This document shows positions 9,058 to 16,595 of a stretch of 64,000 bases of DNA, in pieces (position 1 is the stretch's first letter; each line of letters opens with the position of its first letter). The notes beneath the pieces were generated by a model, which did not search any database, was not told where the DNA came from, and saw nothing but the letters and a program-made list of their open reading frames with translations. A program made the position numbers and the translations under genes. Origin of the DNA: Bog-105 sp965277855 (GTDB lineage Bacteria > Acidobacteriota > Terriglobia > Bryobacterales > Bryobacteraceae); NCBI GenBank assembly GCA_965277855.1, contig OZ255847.1, positions 186,001 to 250,000 on the forward strand, given 5' to 3'.

Positions 9058-9897
9058 TCAAGCGAGCAATTCTTCCAGCGAGGTTGCGTCCAGCAAGCGC
9101 AGTCCGAGATCGCTCAAATCCTTTTCGGAGCGGTTAGAAAGATTTTGTTCAGCCCAAGCGGGCAATTCGCCAAATCGTTTTTCGATTTGTCTCCGGAGCA
9201 GGGCAAATTCCCCTTCCTGACGATCCTCCTGACGGCCTTCTTCGCGGCCGCGTTTAAACTCGCGGCCAAGTACTTTGTGATCGAGAATGCTATTTAAAAC
9301 CGGCATTTTTCTTGCCTCTTCCTCTACGTACTCTTCGAGACGCCGCAAGCCCGCCAGGATCAATAGGTGACTGAACGCCTCGTCGCGGACCGGTACGTTC
9401 ATCGTGGCGATCCGGTTTATGATCTGCCGCACCGCCGCGCTCTCATCCCGCAAGCGTCCCAGGACTGCAATTACATTATCGCCAAACATCAGGGCTTTGA
9501 AGGAACTCGTCGCCATCCAAGTCGTGAATATCGAGGATACGGTAGTGGAACGCCAGTCCGGGCCCTGCAATTTCGGTGCTCATTTGGAGTCTCGTGGAAC
9601 CAACATAGAGCAAGACTTGCCGCGGAAGTCTACCAAACCTTCGATAGATAGCAGGGAATACTCCGCCATGCGGAGTGCCATTGTCGGATCGTTCGTGCTT
9701 TGCAACTCCAGGTGGATGAGTTCGCCACCGGCGCACTCGCCGAGCAGGTCCACTCGCGTGTTATGCACTACTTCCGACATCTCTACGTCCAGCCAGCGGC
9801 TCACCGGAGTGTCGGTCAGTGCCCGCATTAGTTTCCGGGCCGCTCCCTTTAACAGCAGCTTTAGAACGACGTCGTACTCATGCAGACATGCGTTCAT
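9058..9897 (-). pseudogene. frameshifted Rpn-family nuclease gene
   Basis: Second copy of the Rpn-type gene, spread over three frames. The N-terminal part (from the ATG at 9897) carries NTRVDLLGECAGGELIHLELQSTNDPTM through MAEYSL. The next piece, in another frame, continues at RFGRLPRQVLLYVGSTRLQM. The last piece restarts at DNVIAVLGRL and runs to SLEELLA. Aligned by eye to the intact copy at 7915-8787, the breaks fall near 9655 and 9490. Two separate frameshifts make a real pseudogene more likely than one sequencing error. The nuclease core survives only in the first fragment. Confidence 0.82.
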
Positions 9898-9903
9898 TGT
9901 CGA

Positions 9904-10200
9904 CTATCCTCCCGCGATGGCGGCCACGATGAGAAAGGGTTCGGCTCCCGTGGCGATGGCATCTGGCAGGGGCAGGTCAGGGGAATCGTGGGAGACGTCC
10001 TGGGAACAAGCGAAGAATCGCACGAAAGCGCGACGCTCGTGTGTGTCGTGATGGCGAATCGTTCCGCAGAGGGCGGGATAGCAAAACTCCAGAGCGTCGA
10101 GGATGGAGCGCTGAGTGGCCGGACCGTCTACCGCGAGATCGATTTCGCCATTGATTTTGGCGATGTTTCGCAGGTGCACCGGTAGGAGAACGCGAATCAT
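9904..10200 (-). CDS. MoaD/ThiS-like ubiquitin-fold protein
   Basis: 98-residue protein with a beta-grasp look: MIRVLLPVHLRNIAKINGEIDLAV opens as MoaD/ThiS proteins do, TQRSILDALEFCYPAL matches the helix after strand 2, and the protein ends exactly in Gly-Gly (AIAGG), the hallmark of sulfur-carrier or conjugated proteins. Start and upstream stop overlap as ATGA with the beta-propeller gene, implying coupled translation. No MoaE, ThiG or E1-like enzyme is in the window, so a role in molybdopterin or thiazole synthesis is not supported. It is the last gene of the inferred ECF42 operon. Confidence 0.82.
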   Translation of the reverse strand: MIRVLLPVHLRNIAKINGEIDLAVDGPATQRSILDALEFCYPALCGTIRHHDTHERRAFVRFFACSQDVSHDSPDLPLPDAIATGAEPFLIVAAIAGG

Positions 10201-11312
10201 GGCAAAGTTTGCGCTTCGACTGAGAGTACGGCCGGCAAATCTCGCACGATGGGCGTCCAACTGTCGCCTGCATCGCCCGAGGCGTAGACCTGGCCGCCGG
10301 TGGTGCCGAAATAGACGCCGCAAGCGTCCAGCGAATCGACCGACATGGCGTCGCGCAGGACGTTGACGTAGCAGTCTTTTTGCGGCAGGCCTCGGGTGAG
10401 CGGTTCCCATTCGTGACCACCGGCGCGGCTGCGATAGACGCGCAAGCTCCCATCGGGCGGATAGTGCTCGGCGTCGCTTTTGATGGGAACGACGAAGATC
10501 GTATCCGGTTCATGGGCGTGGACATCAATGGCGAATCCGAAATCGGAAGGCAGGTTGCCGCTGACTTCGTGCCAGGAATCACCGGCATCGTCACTACGCA
10601 TAACGTCCCAGTGCTTCTGCATGAACAAGGTGTCAGGACGGGAGGGATGGAGGGTGACGTGATGGACACAGTGACCTACCTCCGCGTGCGGATCCGGCAG
10701 GAAGGCGGAATTAAGACCCCGATTGATGGGGAGCCAGCTGCCGCCGCCATCATCAGTGCGGAACGTGCCGGCCGCCGAGATCGCGATGAAGATGCGGGCA
10801 GGATCGCTAGGATGCAGAAGGATGGTGTGGAGACACATGCCCCCGGCGCCAGGTTGCCAGTGTGGGCCAGTACCATGGCCGCGGAGTCCGGAGAGTTCTC
10901 GCCAGGTTTCGCCGCCATCAAGCGAGCTGAATAACGCGGCGTCTTCGACTCCGGCATAGAGCGCATCTGGGTCGGTCAGCGACGGTTCGAGATGCCAGAC
11001 GCGCTTGAACTCCCAGGGATGAGGCGTGCCGTCATACCACTGGTGGGTGCCGGGGATGCCATCGTAGGCAAACTTGTTGCCGACGGGCGTCCAGGTTTTG
11101 CCGCCGTCGTTAGAACGTTGGATAAGTTGCCCGAACCAGCTGCTGGATTGTGACGCGTACAATCGGTCCGGCTCGACAGGCGACCCCTTCAGATGATAGA
11201 TTTCCCACCCTCCGAAGTGAGGACCACTCACCTCCCAGTTGACGCGTCGGCCGTCGGAGGTTAGCACGAAAGCGCCTTTACGAGTACCCACCAAAACCCT
11301 TACTCTGCTCAT
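10197..11312 (-). CDS. Asp-box (BNR) beta-propeller protein, sialidase-like fold
   Basis: 371-residue protein made of BNR/Asp-box repeats (S-x-D-x-G-x-x-W). Clear examples are RSNDGGKTW, SLDGGETW, RTDDGGGSW, RSDDAGDSW and SGDAGDSW, spaced 45-60 residues apart as in a six- or seven-blade propeller. No signal peptide is visible (it begins SRVRVLVGTRKGAFVLTSDG), so it is probably cytoplasmic, unlike secreted sialidases. The sialidase Arg triad and Tyr/Glu pair are not obvious, so I do not call a sialidase. It sits in the ECF42 operon, 53 bases after the VOC gene and overlapping the ThiS-like gene. Confidence 0.84.
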   Translation of the reverse strand: MSRVRVLVGTRKGAFVLTSDGRRVNWEVSGPHFGGWEIYHLKGSPVEPDRLYASQSSSWFGQLIQRSNDGGKTWTPVGNKFAYDGIPGTHQWYDGTPHPWEFKRVWHLEPSLTDPDALYAGVEDAALFSSLDGGETWRELSGLRGHGTGPHWQPGAGGMCLHTILLHPSDPARIFIAISAAGTFRTDDGGGSWLPINRGLNSAFLPDPHAEVGHCVHHVTLHPSRPDTLFMQKHWDVMRSDDAGDSWHEVSGNLPSDFGFAIDVHAHEPDTIFVVPIKSDAEHYPPDGSLRVYRSRAGGHEWEPLTRGLPQKDCYVNVLRDAMSVDSLDACGVYFGTTGGQVYASGDAGDSWTPIVRDLPAVLSVEAQTLP

Positions 11313-11365
11313 GTTTGACTCCTTCGAGTTCGTGTAATTTAGCTGGCCTGCTCGCAGTTGATCAA

Positions 11366-11749
11366 TCAGGGAATGCCGAACTGGTCGATCAGCATCCCGA
11401 AGCGTGCGGACCAGAAGGTTTTCTGGATGGGCAACTGTACGGTTCCGTTTTCGGCGAGGGCATGGAAGACTCGTTCCGCCTCGGCAGGCGTTTCGATACC
11501 GAGCGAGACGTACATGCCGGCAGGGCGCTGGTAGTGTTCAGGAGGAGCATCGGAACCCATAAGAGTCTGATCGCCCACCACGAGGGCGGCATGCATGACT
11601 TTGTCACGCCATTCGGGCGAGACCTGATCCGCCATAGGTGAATCGCCGTGAGTCATCAGATACGATATTTTGCCACCGAGACAGGATTCATAGAAATGGA
11701 AAGCCGCCTCACATTGTCCGTTGAAGTTGAGGTAGTTGTTTAGTTTCAC
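11366..11749 (-). CDS. VOC-superfamily (PhnB-like) protein, C terminus cut by a stop
   Basis: 127-residue glyoxalase-fold (PhnB-like, 3-demethylubiquinone methyltransferase-like) protein. Recognisable segments are LNFNGQCEAAFHFYESCLGG, SYLMTHGDSPM, KVMHAALVVGDQTLMGSD and ARFGMLIDQFGIP. The family nearly always continues as FGIPWxINCE. Here the Trp codon position is TGA, and the following codons still read LINCEQAS before a TAA at 11339-11341. This looks like a TGG-to-TGA nonsense change that removes the last nine residues. The fold may tolerate it. The gene is three bases from the DoxX gene in the ECF42 operon. Confidence 0.87.
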   Translation of the reverse strand: MKLNNYLNFNGQCEAAFHFYESCLGGKISYLMTHGDSPMADQVSPEWRDKVMHAALVVGDQTLMGSDAPPEHYQRPAGMYVSLGIETPAEAERVFHALAENGTVQLPIQKTFWSARFGMLIDQFGIP

Positions 11750-11752
11750 TGG

Positions 11753-12199
11753 TCACTCCTTAGTTGTAGCCGCAGATGGATCGAACGAAGAAGCTGAAGA
11801 TCGACGCCGCGGCGAATTTATTTGCGGGACTAGGCGGGATCGGCCGTAGGCGACGAGGGCGGTGAGCAGGCCTGCGACGAGAGGCATGAGCGCAGTAGCA
11901 AAATTGCTGGTAAAGAGCGTGAGCACGGTAGCCCCAATCATGATCAAGACCAGTCCAGCAGCGGCAAGTACCGTCAGGCCGGTGCGAATTTTGAGCAGCC
12001 CGGGAAGGATCAAACCGAGCGCGCCGAGAATTTCCGCCACTCCGATGAAGTGCAGGAAGGCGCCGGGGAGAGCCACGTCGCGGGTCATCTCTTCCACTGG
12101 CATCACGAATTTCATGATGCCGGCGAACAAAAAAAGAAGTGCGAGGAGTATCTGAACGGTCCAGAGCGCGTAGTGGAGTTTTATCTTATTGTTGGTCAT
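11753..12199 (-). CDS. DoxX-family membrane protein
   Basis: 148-residue membrane protein of the DoxX/SURF4-like family with four hydrophobic helices. Typical segments are LHYALWTVQILLALLFLFAGIMKF, then PGAFLHFIGVAEILGALGLILPGL, LTVLAAAGLVLIMIGATV and a C-terminal TALMPLVAGLLTALVAYGR helix. Conserved Gly-x-x-K and the Glu in the second helix fit DoxX. I place the start at 12199; residues upstream in this frame are a shadow of the YciI gene, whose 3' end it overlaps by 14 bases. DoxX genes are common partners of ECF-controlled DGPF proteins; the function is unclear, possibly redox or quinone-linked. Confidence 0.85.
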   Translation of the reverse strand: MTNNKIKLHYALWTVQILLALLFLFAGIMKFVMPVEEMTRDVALPGAFLHFIGVAEILGALGLILPGLLKIRTGLTVLAAAGLVLIMIGATVLTLFTSNFATALMPLVAGLLTALVAYGRSRLVPQINSPRRRSSASSFDPSAATTKE

Positions 12200-12566
12200 G
12201 GGCGTTCTCCATAGGGACGGGCAGATTGGCGAGTTCGACCAGGGGGCGGATTTCGACAGTGCCCCAGCGCGCCGCAGGAATGCGGGAAGCAATCCCGATA
12301 GCGTCGTCCAGATTCTTGGCGTCGACGAGGAAGTAACCGCCGAGGTGTTCGCGGACTTCGGCGAACGGTCCATCCGTGACGAGGTGTTTGCCCTCGCGAA
12401 CGCGGACACTTGTGGCGGTTGAGACAGGCTGGAGCGGGGAAGCGGCGAGAAACTGGCCGTTTTTGTGGAGTTGGTGTGCGAGCTGGGTGGACTCCTGGTA
12501 GCACCCCTCCACGTCGATCTGGCTCAAAGCTTCCTCGCTAGCGTAGATCAACAACATGTATTTCAT
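12186..12566 (-). CDS. YciI-like DGPF-domain protein
   Basis: 126-residue YCII-related protein with the DGPF motif (LVTDGPFAEVREHLGGYFLVDAKNLDDAI) that names the group. It begins MKYMLLIYASEEA and is cytoplasmic. DGPF proteins are the recognised genetic partners of ECF42 sigma factors, and such a sigma gene begins 73 bases upstream on the opposite strand. It is the first gene of the operon that runs down to 9904. I use the ATG at 12566 with AAGGGA ahead of it; the ATG at 12593 would add nine weakly supported residues and overlap the promoter. Confidence 0.92.
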   Translation of the reverse strand: MKYMLLIYASEEALSQIDVEGCYQESTQLAHQLHKNGQFLAASPLQPVSTATSVRVREGKHLVTDGPFAEVREHLGGYFLVDAKNLDDAIGIASRIPAARWGTVEIRPLVELANLPVPMENAHDQQ

Positions 12567-12582
12567 TTTGTGTTCCCTTATT

Positions 12583-12611
12583 GAATCGAACAATCCGGTT
12601 CCGGATCGACA
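12583..12611 (-). promoter_or_regulatory. ECF42-type promoter of the DGPF operon (predicted)
   Basis: Read on the minus strand, TGTCGA (12611-12606) is followed after 17 bases by CGATTC (12588-12583), and the YciI start codon lies 17 bases further on. The reported target motif of ECF42 sigma factors is TGTCGA at -35 with a CGA-containing -10. The match, its spacing and its place between the sigma gene and the DGPF operon support autogenous-style control by the neighbour. I recall the motif from literature on Streptomyces ECF42 and did not run a search. Confidence 0.65.
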
Positions 12612-12638
12612 TGGCTCATCAAATTTCTACAATCGAGT

Positions 12639-13898
12639 ATGGCCGTCTATGCAAATTCCACTGTGGAAGCAGTGTATCGCTCCGACTGGGGACGGATTGT
12701 CGCGGCATTGATTGCGCAAGTGGGGGATTTCGACTTAGCCGAAGAGTCGGCCGCAGAAGCATTCGCAGCGGCGGTCGAGCAATGGGGCGTCGAGGGAGTG
12801 CCGGAGTTTCCGCGCGCCTGGATCATCCAGACGGCTCGACATAAAGCGATCGATCGCATCCGCCGGAAAGAACGGTTGGAAAAAAAGCTCGAAACACTCG
12901 TGGCCGACGGACTGGTTCGCACAAGCGAAGAACCAGACGTCGATACCGGCGAAATTCCTGATGAGCGTCTGCGCTTGATATTTACCTGCTGCCATCCGGC
13001 GCTCGCCTTGGAGGCACAAGTGGCGCTGACACTGCGCACCTTGTGCGGGCTCGATACAGCGGAGATTGGGCGGGCGTTTTTAGTTCCGGAGACGACCATG
13101 GCGCAGCGGCTGGTGAGGGCTAAGCGCAAGATTCGAGACGCGGGGATTCCGTATCAGGTGCCGGAAACGAGTGAGCTCCCGGCGCGGCTCGATGCGGTGT
13201 TGACGGTGATTTACCTGGTCTTCAATGAAGGCTATGCAGCTACTCGGGGCGATACGTTGGTGCGTGCCGAGCTTTGTGCGGAGGCGATACGGCTGGGGCG
13301 TCTGGTAAGAATGCTGCTTGAACCGCAGTCCGCAGGCGAAGCGACTGGACTGCTGGCACTCATGCTTATGCAAGACTCCCGGCGGGAAGCACGCTATGAC
13401 GAGGGTGGTGACCTGGTGGTTCTCGAAGAACAGGATCGGAGCCGCTGGGACAAACGCCAGATAGCCGAGGCTTTACCGCTACTCGAAGCAGCTCTCCGAG
13501 GCGGCCCAGGACCGTTTACGCTGCAGGCGGCGATTGCGGCCCTGCATTGTCAAGCGGCCCGTTTCGAAGAAACAGACTGGGTGCAGATCGAGAGCCTGTA
13601 CAGTCTTTTAGAGCGCATTCAGCCGTCACCTATTGTGTCGCTGAACCGTGCAGTAGCGGTGGCCATGGTGGACGGTCCGCAGCAGGCGCTGGAGATGATC
13701 GACGCACCCGGCACCACGGGCGACTTGGCCAACTATCATCTACTACACGCCGTGCGGGCCGATTTGCTGCGACGGGTAGGTTCGACCGCGGAAGCGATGC
13801 AAAGTTATGAGCGCGCACTGGCGCTGGCGACGAATGACAGTGAGCGGCGATTCCTGCGGAAGAGACTAGACGAGCTACAGGGAGTGAACGCTCTCTAA
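12639..13898 (+). CDS. ECF sigma factor, ECF42 group (TPR-tailed)
   Basis: 419-residue RNA polymerase sigma factor. Region 2 includes LIAQVGDFDLAEESAAEAFAAAVEQW and PRAWIIQTARHKAIDRIRRK. Region 4 includes LCGLDTAEIGRAFLVPETTMAQRLVRAKRKI. Beyond these, a long C-terminal extension of about 240 residues (VYLVFNEGYAATRG..., helical repeats such as LLLERIQPSPIVSLNRAVAVAM-type segments) matches the TPR-like tail of ECF42, which replaces an anti-sigma factor in control. The divergent gene encodes a DGPF protein, the group's standard context. The activating signal is unknown. ATG start at 12639. Confidence 0.92.
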   Translation: MAVYANSTVEAVYRSDWGRIVAALIAQVGDFDLAEESAAEAFAAAVEQWGVEGVPEFPRAWIIQTARHKAIDRIRRKERLEKKLETLVADGLVRTSEEPDVDTGEIPDERLRLIFTCCHPALALEAQVALTLRTLCGLDTAEIGRAFLVPETTMAQRLVRAKRKIRDAGIPYQVPETSELPARLDAVLTVIYLVFNEGYAATRGDTLVRAELCAEAIRLGRLVRMLLEPQSAGEATGLLALMLMQDSRREARYDEGGDLVVLEEQDRSRWDKRQIAEALPLLEAALRGGPGPFTLQAAIAALHCQAARFEETDWVQIESLYSLLERIQPSPIVSLNRAVAVAMVDGPQQALEMIDAPGTTGDLANYHLLHAVRADLLRRVGSTAEAMQSYERALALATNDSERRFLRKRLDELQGVNAL

Positions 13899-13969
13899 GT
13901 GGCGGCTGATCTGCCAAGATTAGCCATCCATCTAAATAACCTTGTGCTCGCTAGTCGAGGAGTGTGTTT

Positions 13970-14494
13970 CTAACGAGGAAAAAGCGCGGCCACTTCGACT
14001 GTGACACCGCGGAAGGTGGCTTGCTCATTCTCCCGAATTTCGCGCACGCCGTCCTGGTCGTAGATTACAACCGTTCTCGGTTTCGGATCGATCCAAACGG
14101 CTTCGGCGCCATGCTCCAAATACAGCGAAGCTTTGCGGCCAAGTTGCCGGTTAGATGGCGAGCGTACTTCGATCACCAACTCGGGCGAACCTTCTGGATA
14201 AGCATCGCTGTGAATGGCCTTTTCCCAGCGCTCGGTGCGAATGGCGGCCAAGTGCGGCCCCGGAGCGGAATCTGGCGACAGCGTCAAACTAAATCCGCCT
14301 CGAATAACAAAGCCGACATTTTCCAACGGAGCTAATGCCGTATGCAAGCGGTGAATAATTTCGGCGTGCGAGGGCTTCGGTTCGGGCGACAAAACAAGTT
14401 CTCCTTCGATCAATTCCTCGCGCCGGCCATCGATGCGATCAGGGCGGCTGAGAAACTCTTCAAGAGAAATCGATTGCTGGAGGATGGCGCTCAT
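13970..14494 (-). CDS. Uma2-family putative endonuclease (DUF820)
   Basis: 174-residue Uma2/DUF820 protein with a PD-(D/E)XK-like fold. It shows SLEEFLSRPDRIDGRREELIEGEL at the N terminus and the core PELVIEVRSPSNRQLGRKASLYLEHGAEAVWIDP. The Glu-x-x-SPS and W-x-x-DP motifs are characteristic. I start at the ATG at 14494; the longer frame to 14545 runs into the upstream gene. A second Uma2 gene of about the same size lies 22 bases upstream on the same strand. The biological role of Uma2 proteins is not established. Confidence 0.86.
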   Translation of the reverse strand: MSAILQQSISLEEFLSRPDRIDGRREELIEGELVLSPEPKPSHAEIIHRLHTALAPLENVGFVIRGGFSLTLSPDSAPGPHLAAIRTERWEKAIHSDAYPEGSPELVIEVRSPSNRQLGRKASLYLEHGAEAVWIDPKPRTVVIYDQDGVREIRENEQATFRGVTVEVAALFPR

Positions 14495-14516
14495 TTCGAT
14501 CGGCTGTGCTGGCGCG

Positions 14517-15077
14517 TTACCGAGTACATTGTGGCAGCCCAGCAAAGACTTCCGGCAAGACCAGGGTAACGGGGCCGGCCGTGAGTTGTTGTTCGACCCG
14601 GCGTGGCTCTAGATCGTCGGGGGCGTATTCCCAGGCGCGTTGACGTTCCGGGTCAACAATCCAGCAATGCGGCACGCCCCAGCGGTGGTACTCCTCGCAT
14701 TTGCCGAAGAGTTTTCCGATTCGATCGGGCGGCGACAGGATCTCGACACAGAGAAATACCGGTTCGTCTGGGCCTGGATAGCGTCCAGCAATCGGCTTTG
14801 CTTTGTCTTCTACAGCGATGTCAGGAACGTAGAACTGTTTCTCGCGCAGCCTTGTGGTCAGTTCGGGCAGAGGATTGAACTGCTGGAACCAAAGGGTGCG
14901 AATAGCAAACGCTATATTCATCTGAACCAAGCTGTGTTGTTTGATGCCCATTGGCTTAGGAAGCAATTCGCCGTCCAGGTACTCGCAAATGGGCTTTTCG
15001 CCACGGTCAACAAAGCGCGAGACATACTCATCAACGGGTAGCCGGGTTTCGGCGGTTGTGGGATGTATGGCTGCCAT
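14517..15077 (-). CDS. Uma2-family putative endonuclease (DUF820)
   Basis: 186-residue Uma2-family protein, distant paralog of its downstream neighbour. It has LPVDEYVSRF...ICEYLDGELLPKPMG, then the core VFLCVEILSPPDRIGKLFGKCEEYHRWGVPHCWIVDPERQRAW. The conserved Asp-Gly, Glu-x-x-SP and Trp-x-x-DP positions are all present. The ATG at 15077 begins at AAIHPTTAETRL; a longer frame to 15119 adds 14 residues without family resemblance. The two Uma2 genes probably form one transcript. Confidence 0.86.
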   Translation of the reverse strand: MAAIHPTTAETRLPVDEYVSRFVDRGEKPICEYLDGELLPKPMGIKQHSLVQMNIAFAIRTLWFQQFNPLPELTTRLREKQFYVPDIAVEDKAKPIAGRYPGPDEPVFLCVEILSPPDRIGKLFGKCEEYHRWGVPHCWIVDPERQRAWEYAPDDLEPRRVEQQLTAGPVTLVLPEVFAGLPQCTR

Positions 15078-15127
15078 GGTCGATTGGGTGTTGTGACGTG
15101 AGATCAGTTGCTCACCCATCGTTTATA

Positions 15128-15214
15128 TGGTGCGGATGAGAGGGCTTGAACCTCCACGGGATTGCTCCCGCTGGAACCTAAATCCAGTGCGTCTGCCAAT
15201 TCCGCCACATCCGC
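15128..15214 (-). tRNA. tRNA-Leu (anticodon TAG)
   Basis: A complete tRNA cloverleaf can be folded on the minus strand. The acceptor GCGGATG pairs with CATCCGC and the CCA end is encoded. The D arm is GGCGGAATTGGCAGACGC, the anticodon stem CTGGA/TCCAG encloses loop TTTAGGT (anticodon TAG), a long variable arm follows as expected for leucine, and the T arm reads GAGGTTCAAGCCCTC. Anticodon TAG reads CUA/CUG-type leucine codons. It lies 96 bases downstream of plsX on the same strand. Confidence 0.96.
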
Positions 15215-15310
15215 ACGGGCGGGAAACTTTCTTAGAGTAACATCGCTCAGAGTGCAAAGGGTTGCGGAACGCGGGCGCGCTCAATCCCGCGACCGTCTTG
15301 CACGTGTTGC

Positions 15311-16345
15311 TTAAGAGCTTACCGCCGCAGCGGCGGAGGCGGCGGTCCACTCTTGGAGTTCGGTGGCGATACGCTCGTCGATTCTGGCCTCGGCGAACTC
15401 TTTGGCGACGCGAATGGCGTTCATAATTGCTTTGGCGCTGGAGCGGCCATGGCAGATAACGCACAAACCGTTTAAGCCAAGGAGCGGGGCTCCGCCGAAT
15501 TCGTCGACATCTACGCGCTTCTTGAAGGCTTTGAAGCCGCCCTTGGCCAAGAAGGCGCCGCTCTTAGTGAGCAGATTAGCCGTTAGCGACTCTTTGAGGA
15601 TCTGGCCAACGACATCTACCAGCCCCTCGCTGACCTTCAGCGCCACATTCCCGACGAAACCGTCACAAACAATGACATCGGCTCGTCCGGTGTAGAGATC
15701 GCGACCTTCTACATTGCCGATAAAATCTAAGTCGTGCAGCATTTCCAAGAGAGGACGCGCCTCATTCGTTAAGGTGTTGCCCTTGTGGTTCTCCTCGCCA
15801 ATAGAGAGCAGTCCCACGCGCGGCTTGTTGTTATGGAAAATGATGCGGGAATAAGCACTGCCCATGACGGCAAACTGGGCCAGCATTTTGGGCGTCGAAT
15901 CGACATTTGCCCCGGTATCCAGCAGGACGGAGGATTTGCCCGTAATGGTTGGAAAAGCAGTTGCCAGGGCAGGGCGGTCGACCCCGGGAAGCATTCGCTG
16001 CACCAGTTTCGCGGCGACCATCACGGCACCGGTATTCCCAGCAGAAACGACGCCTGCTGATATCTGGTCACGCACCAAGCGACACGCCACTCGGATAGAG
16101 CTGTCTTTTTTGGCGCGAACGGCCTTTACAGCGCTATCCTCCATCGTGACCTGCTCTTGCGCATGATGGATCTCAATCGGGAGACGATTCCATCCCGTGT
16201 GGCGCTGCAATTCGGCCCTGAGAACATCCTCGCGTCCGACCAGGATCACCTTAACGTCGAACTTCTCCGCTGCCTGAAGAGCACCTTCCACTTCCGGCTT
16301 CGGAAAGTTGTCGCCTCCCATGGCATCGAGAGCTATGGTCACCAT
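15311..16345 (-). CDS. plsX: phosphate acyltransferase PlsX
   Basis: 344-residue PlsX, the soluble enzyme that converts acyl-ACP to acyl-phosphate for phospholipid synthesis. It begins MVTIALDAMGGDNFP, the diagnostic start, and shows LVGREDVLRAEL, VSAGNTGAVMVAA, LLDTGANVDSTPKMLAQFAVMGSAYSR, GLLSIGEENHKGN and ADVIVCDGFVGNVALKVSEG. Full length. It is third in the conserved order yceD-rpmF-plsX, and usually precedes fabH, which is absent here: a tRNA follows instead. Confidence 0.96.
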   Translation of the reverse strand: MVTIALDAMGGDNFPKPEVEGALQAAEKFDVKVILVGREDVLRAELQRHTGWNRLPIEIHHAQEQVTMEDSAVKAVRAKKDSSIRVACRLVRDQISAGVVSAGNTGAVMVAAKLVQRMLPGVDRPALATAFPTITGKSSVLLDTGANVDSTPKMLAQFAVMGSAYSRIIFHNNKPRVGLLSIGEENHKGNTLTNEARPLLEMLHDLDFIGNVEGRDLYTGRADVIVCDGFVGNVALKVSEGLVDVVGQILKESLTANLLTKSGAFLAKGGFKAFKKRVDVDEFGGAPLLGLNGLCVICHGRSSAKAIMNAIRVAKEFAEARIDERIATELQEWTAASAAAAVSS

Positions 16346-16373
16346 AGTTGCGAAGGCACGTTAGCGATAGAGA

Positions 16374-16556
16374 TCAGGCTTCGACGACTTCAATAACTTC
16401 GCGGCCCTTATATTTGCCGCAGTGAGGGCAAGCTCGGTGCGCGCGTATTTTTTCGTGACAGTTAGGGCACTCGGCGAGTTGCGGCACCTGTAGAGCATCG
16501 TGAGCGCGACGGGTAGAGGTGCGTCGTTTAGAGTGACGGCGTTTCGGATTCGGCAT
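16374..16556 (-). CDS. rpmF: 50S ribosomal protein L32
   Basis: 60-residue L32. It begins MPNPKRRHSKRRTSTRRAHDAL and keeps the zinc-ribbon cysteines as CPNCHEKIRAHRACPHCG (two CxxC pairs), so this is the zinc-binding form, not a zinc-independent paralog. It sits 28 bases upstream of plsX and 39 bases downstream of the YceD-like gene, the usual arrangement. Confidence 0.97.
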   Translation of the reverse strand: MPNPKRRHSKRRTSTRRAHDALQVPQLAECPNCHEKIRAHRACPHCGKYKGREVIEVVEA

Positions 16557-16595
16557 TGATTCTACTCTCTTCTATAAATTCTTTGACGTTTCGTT

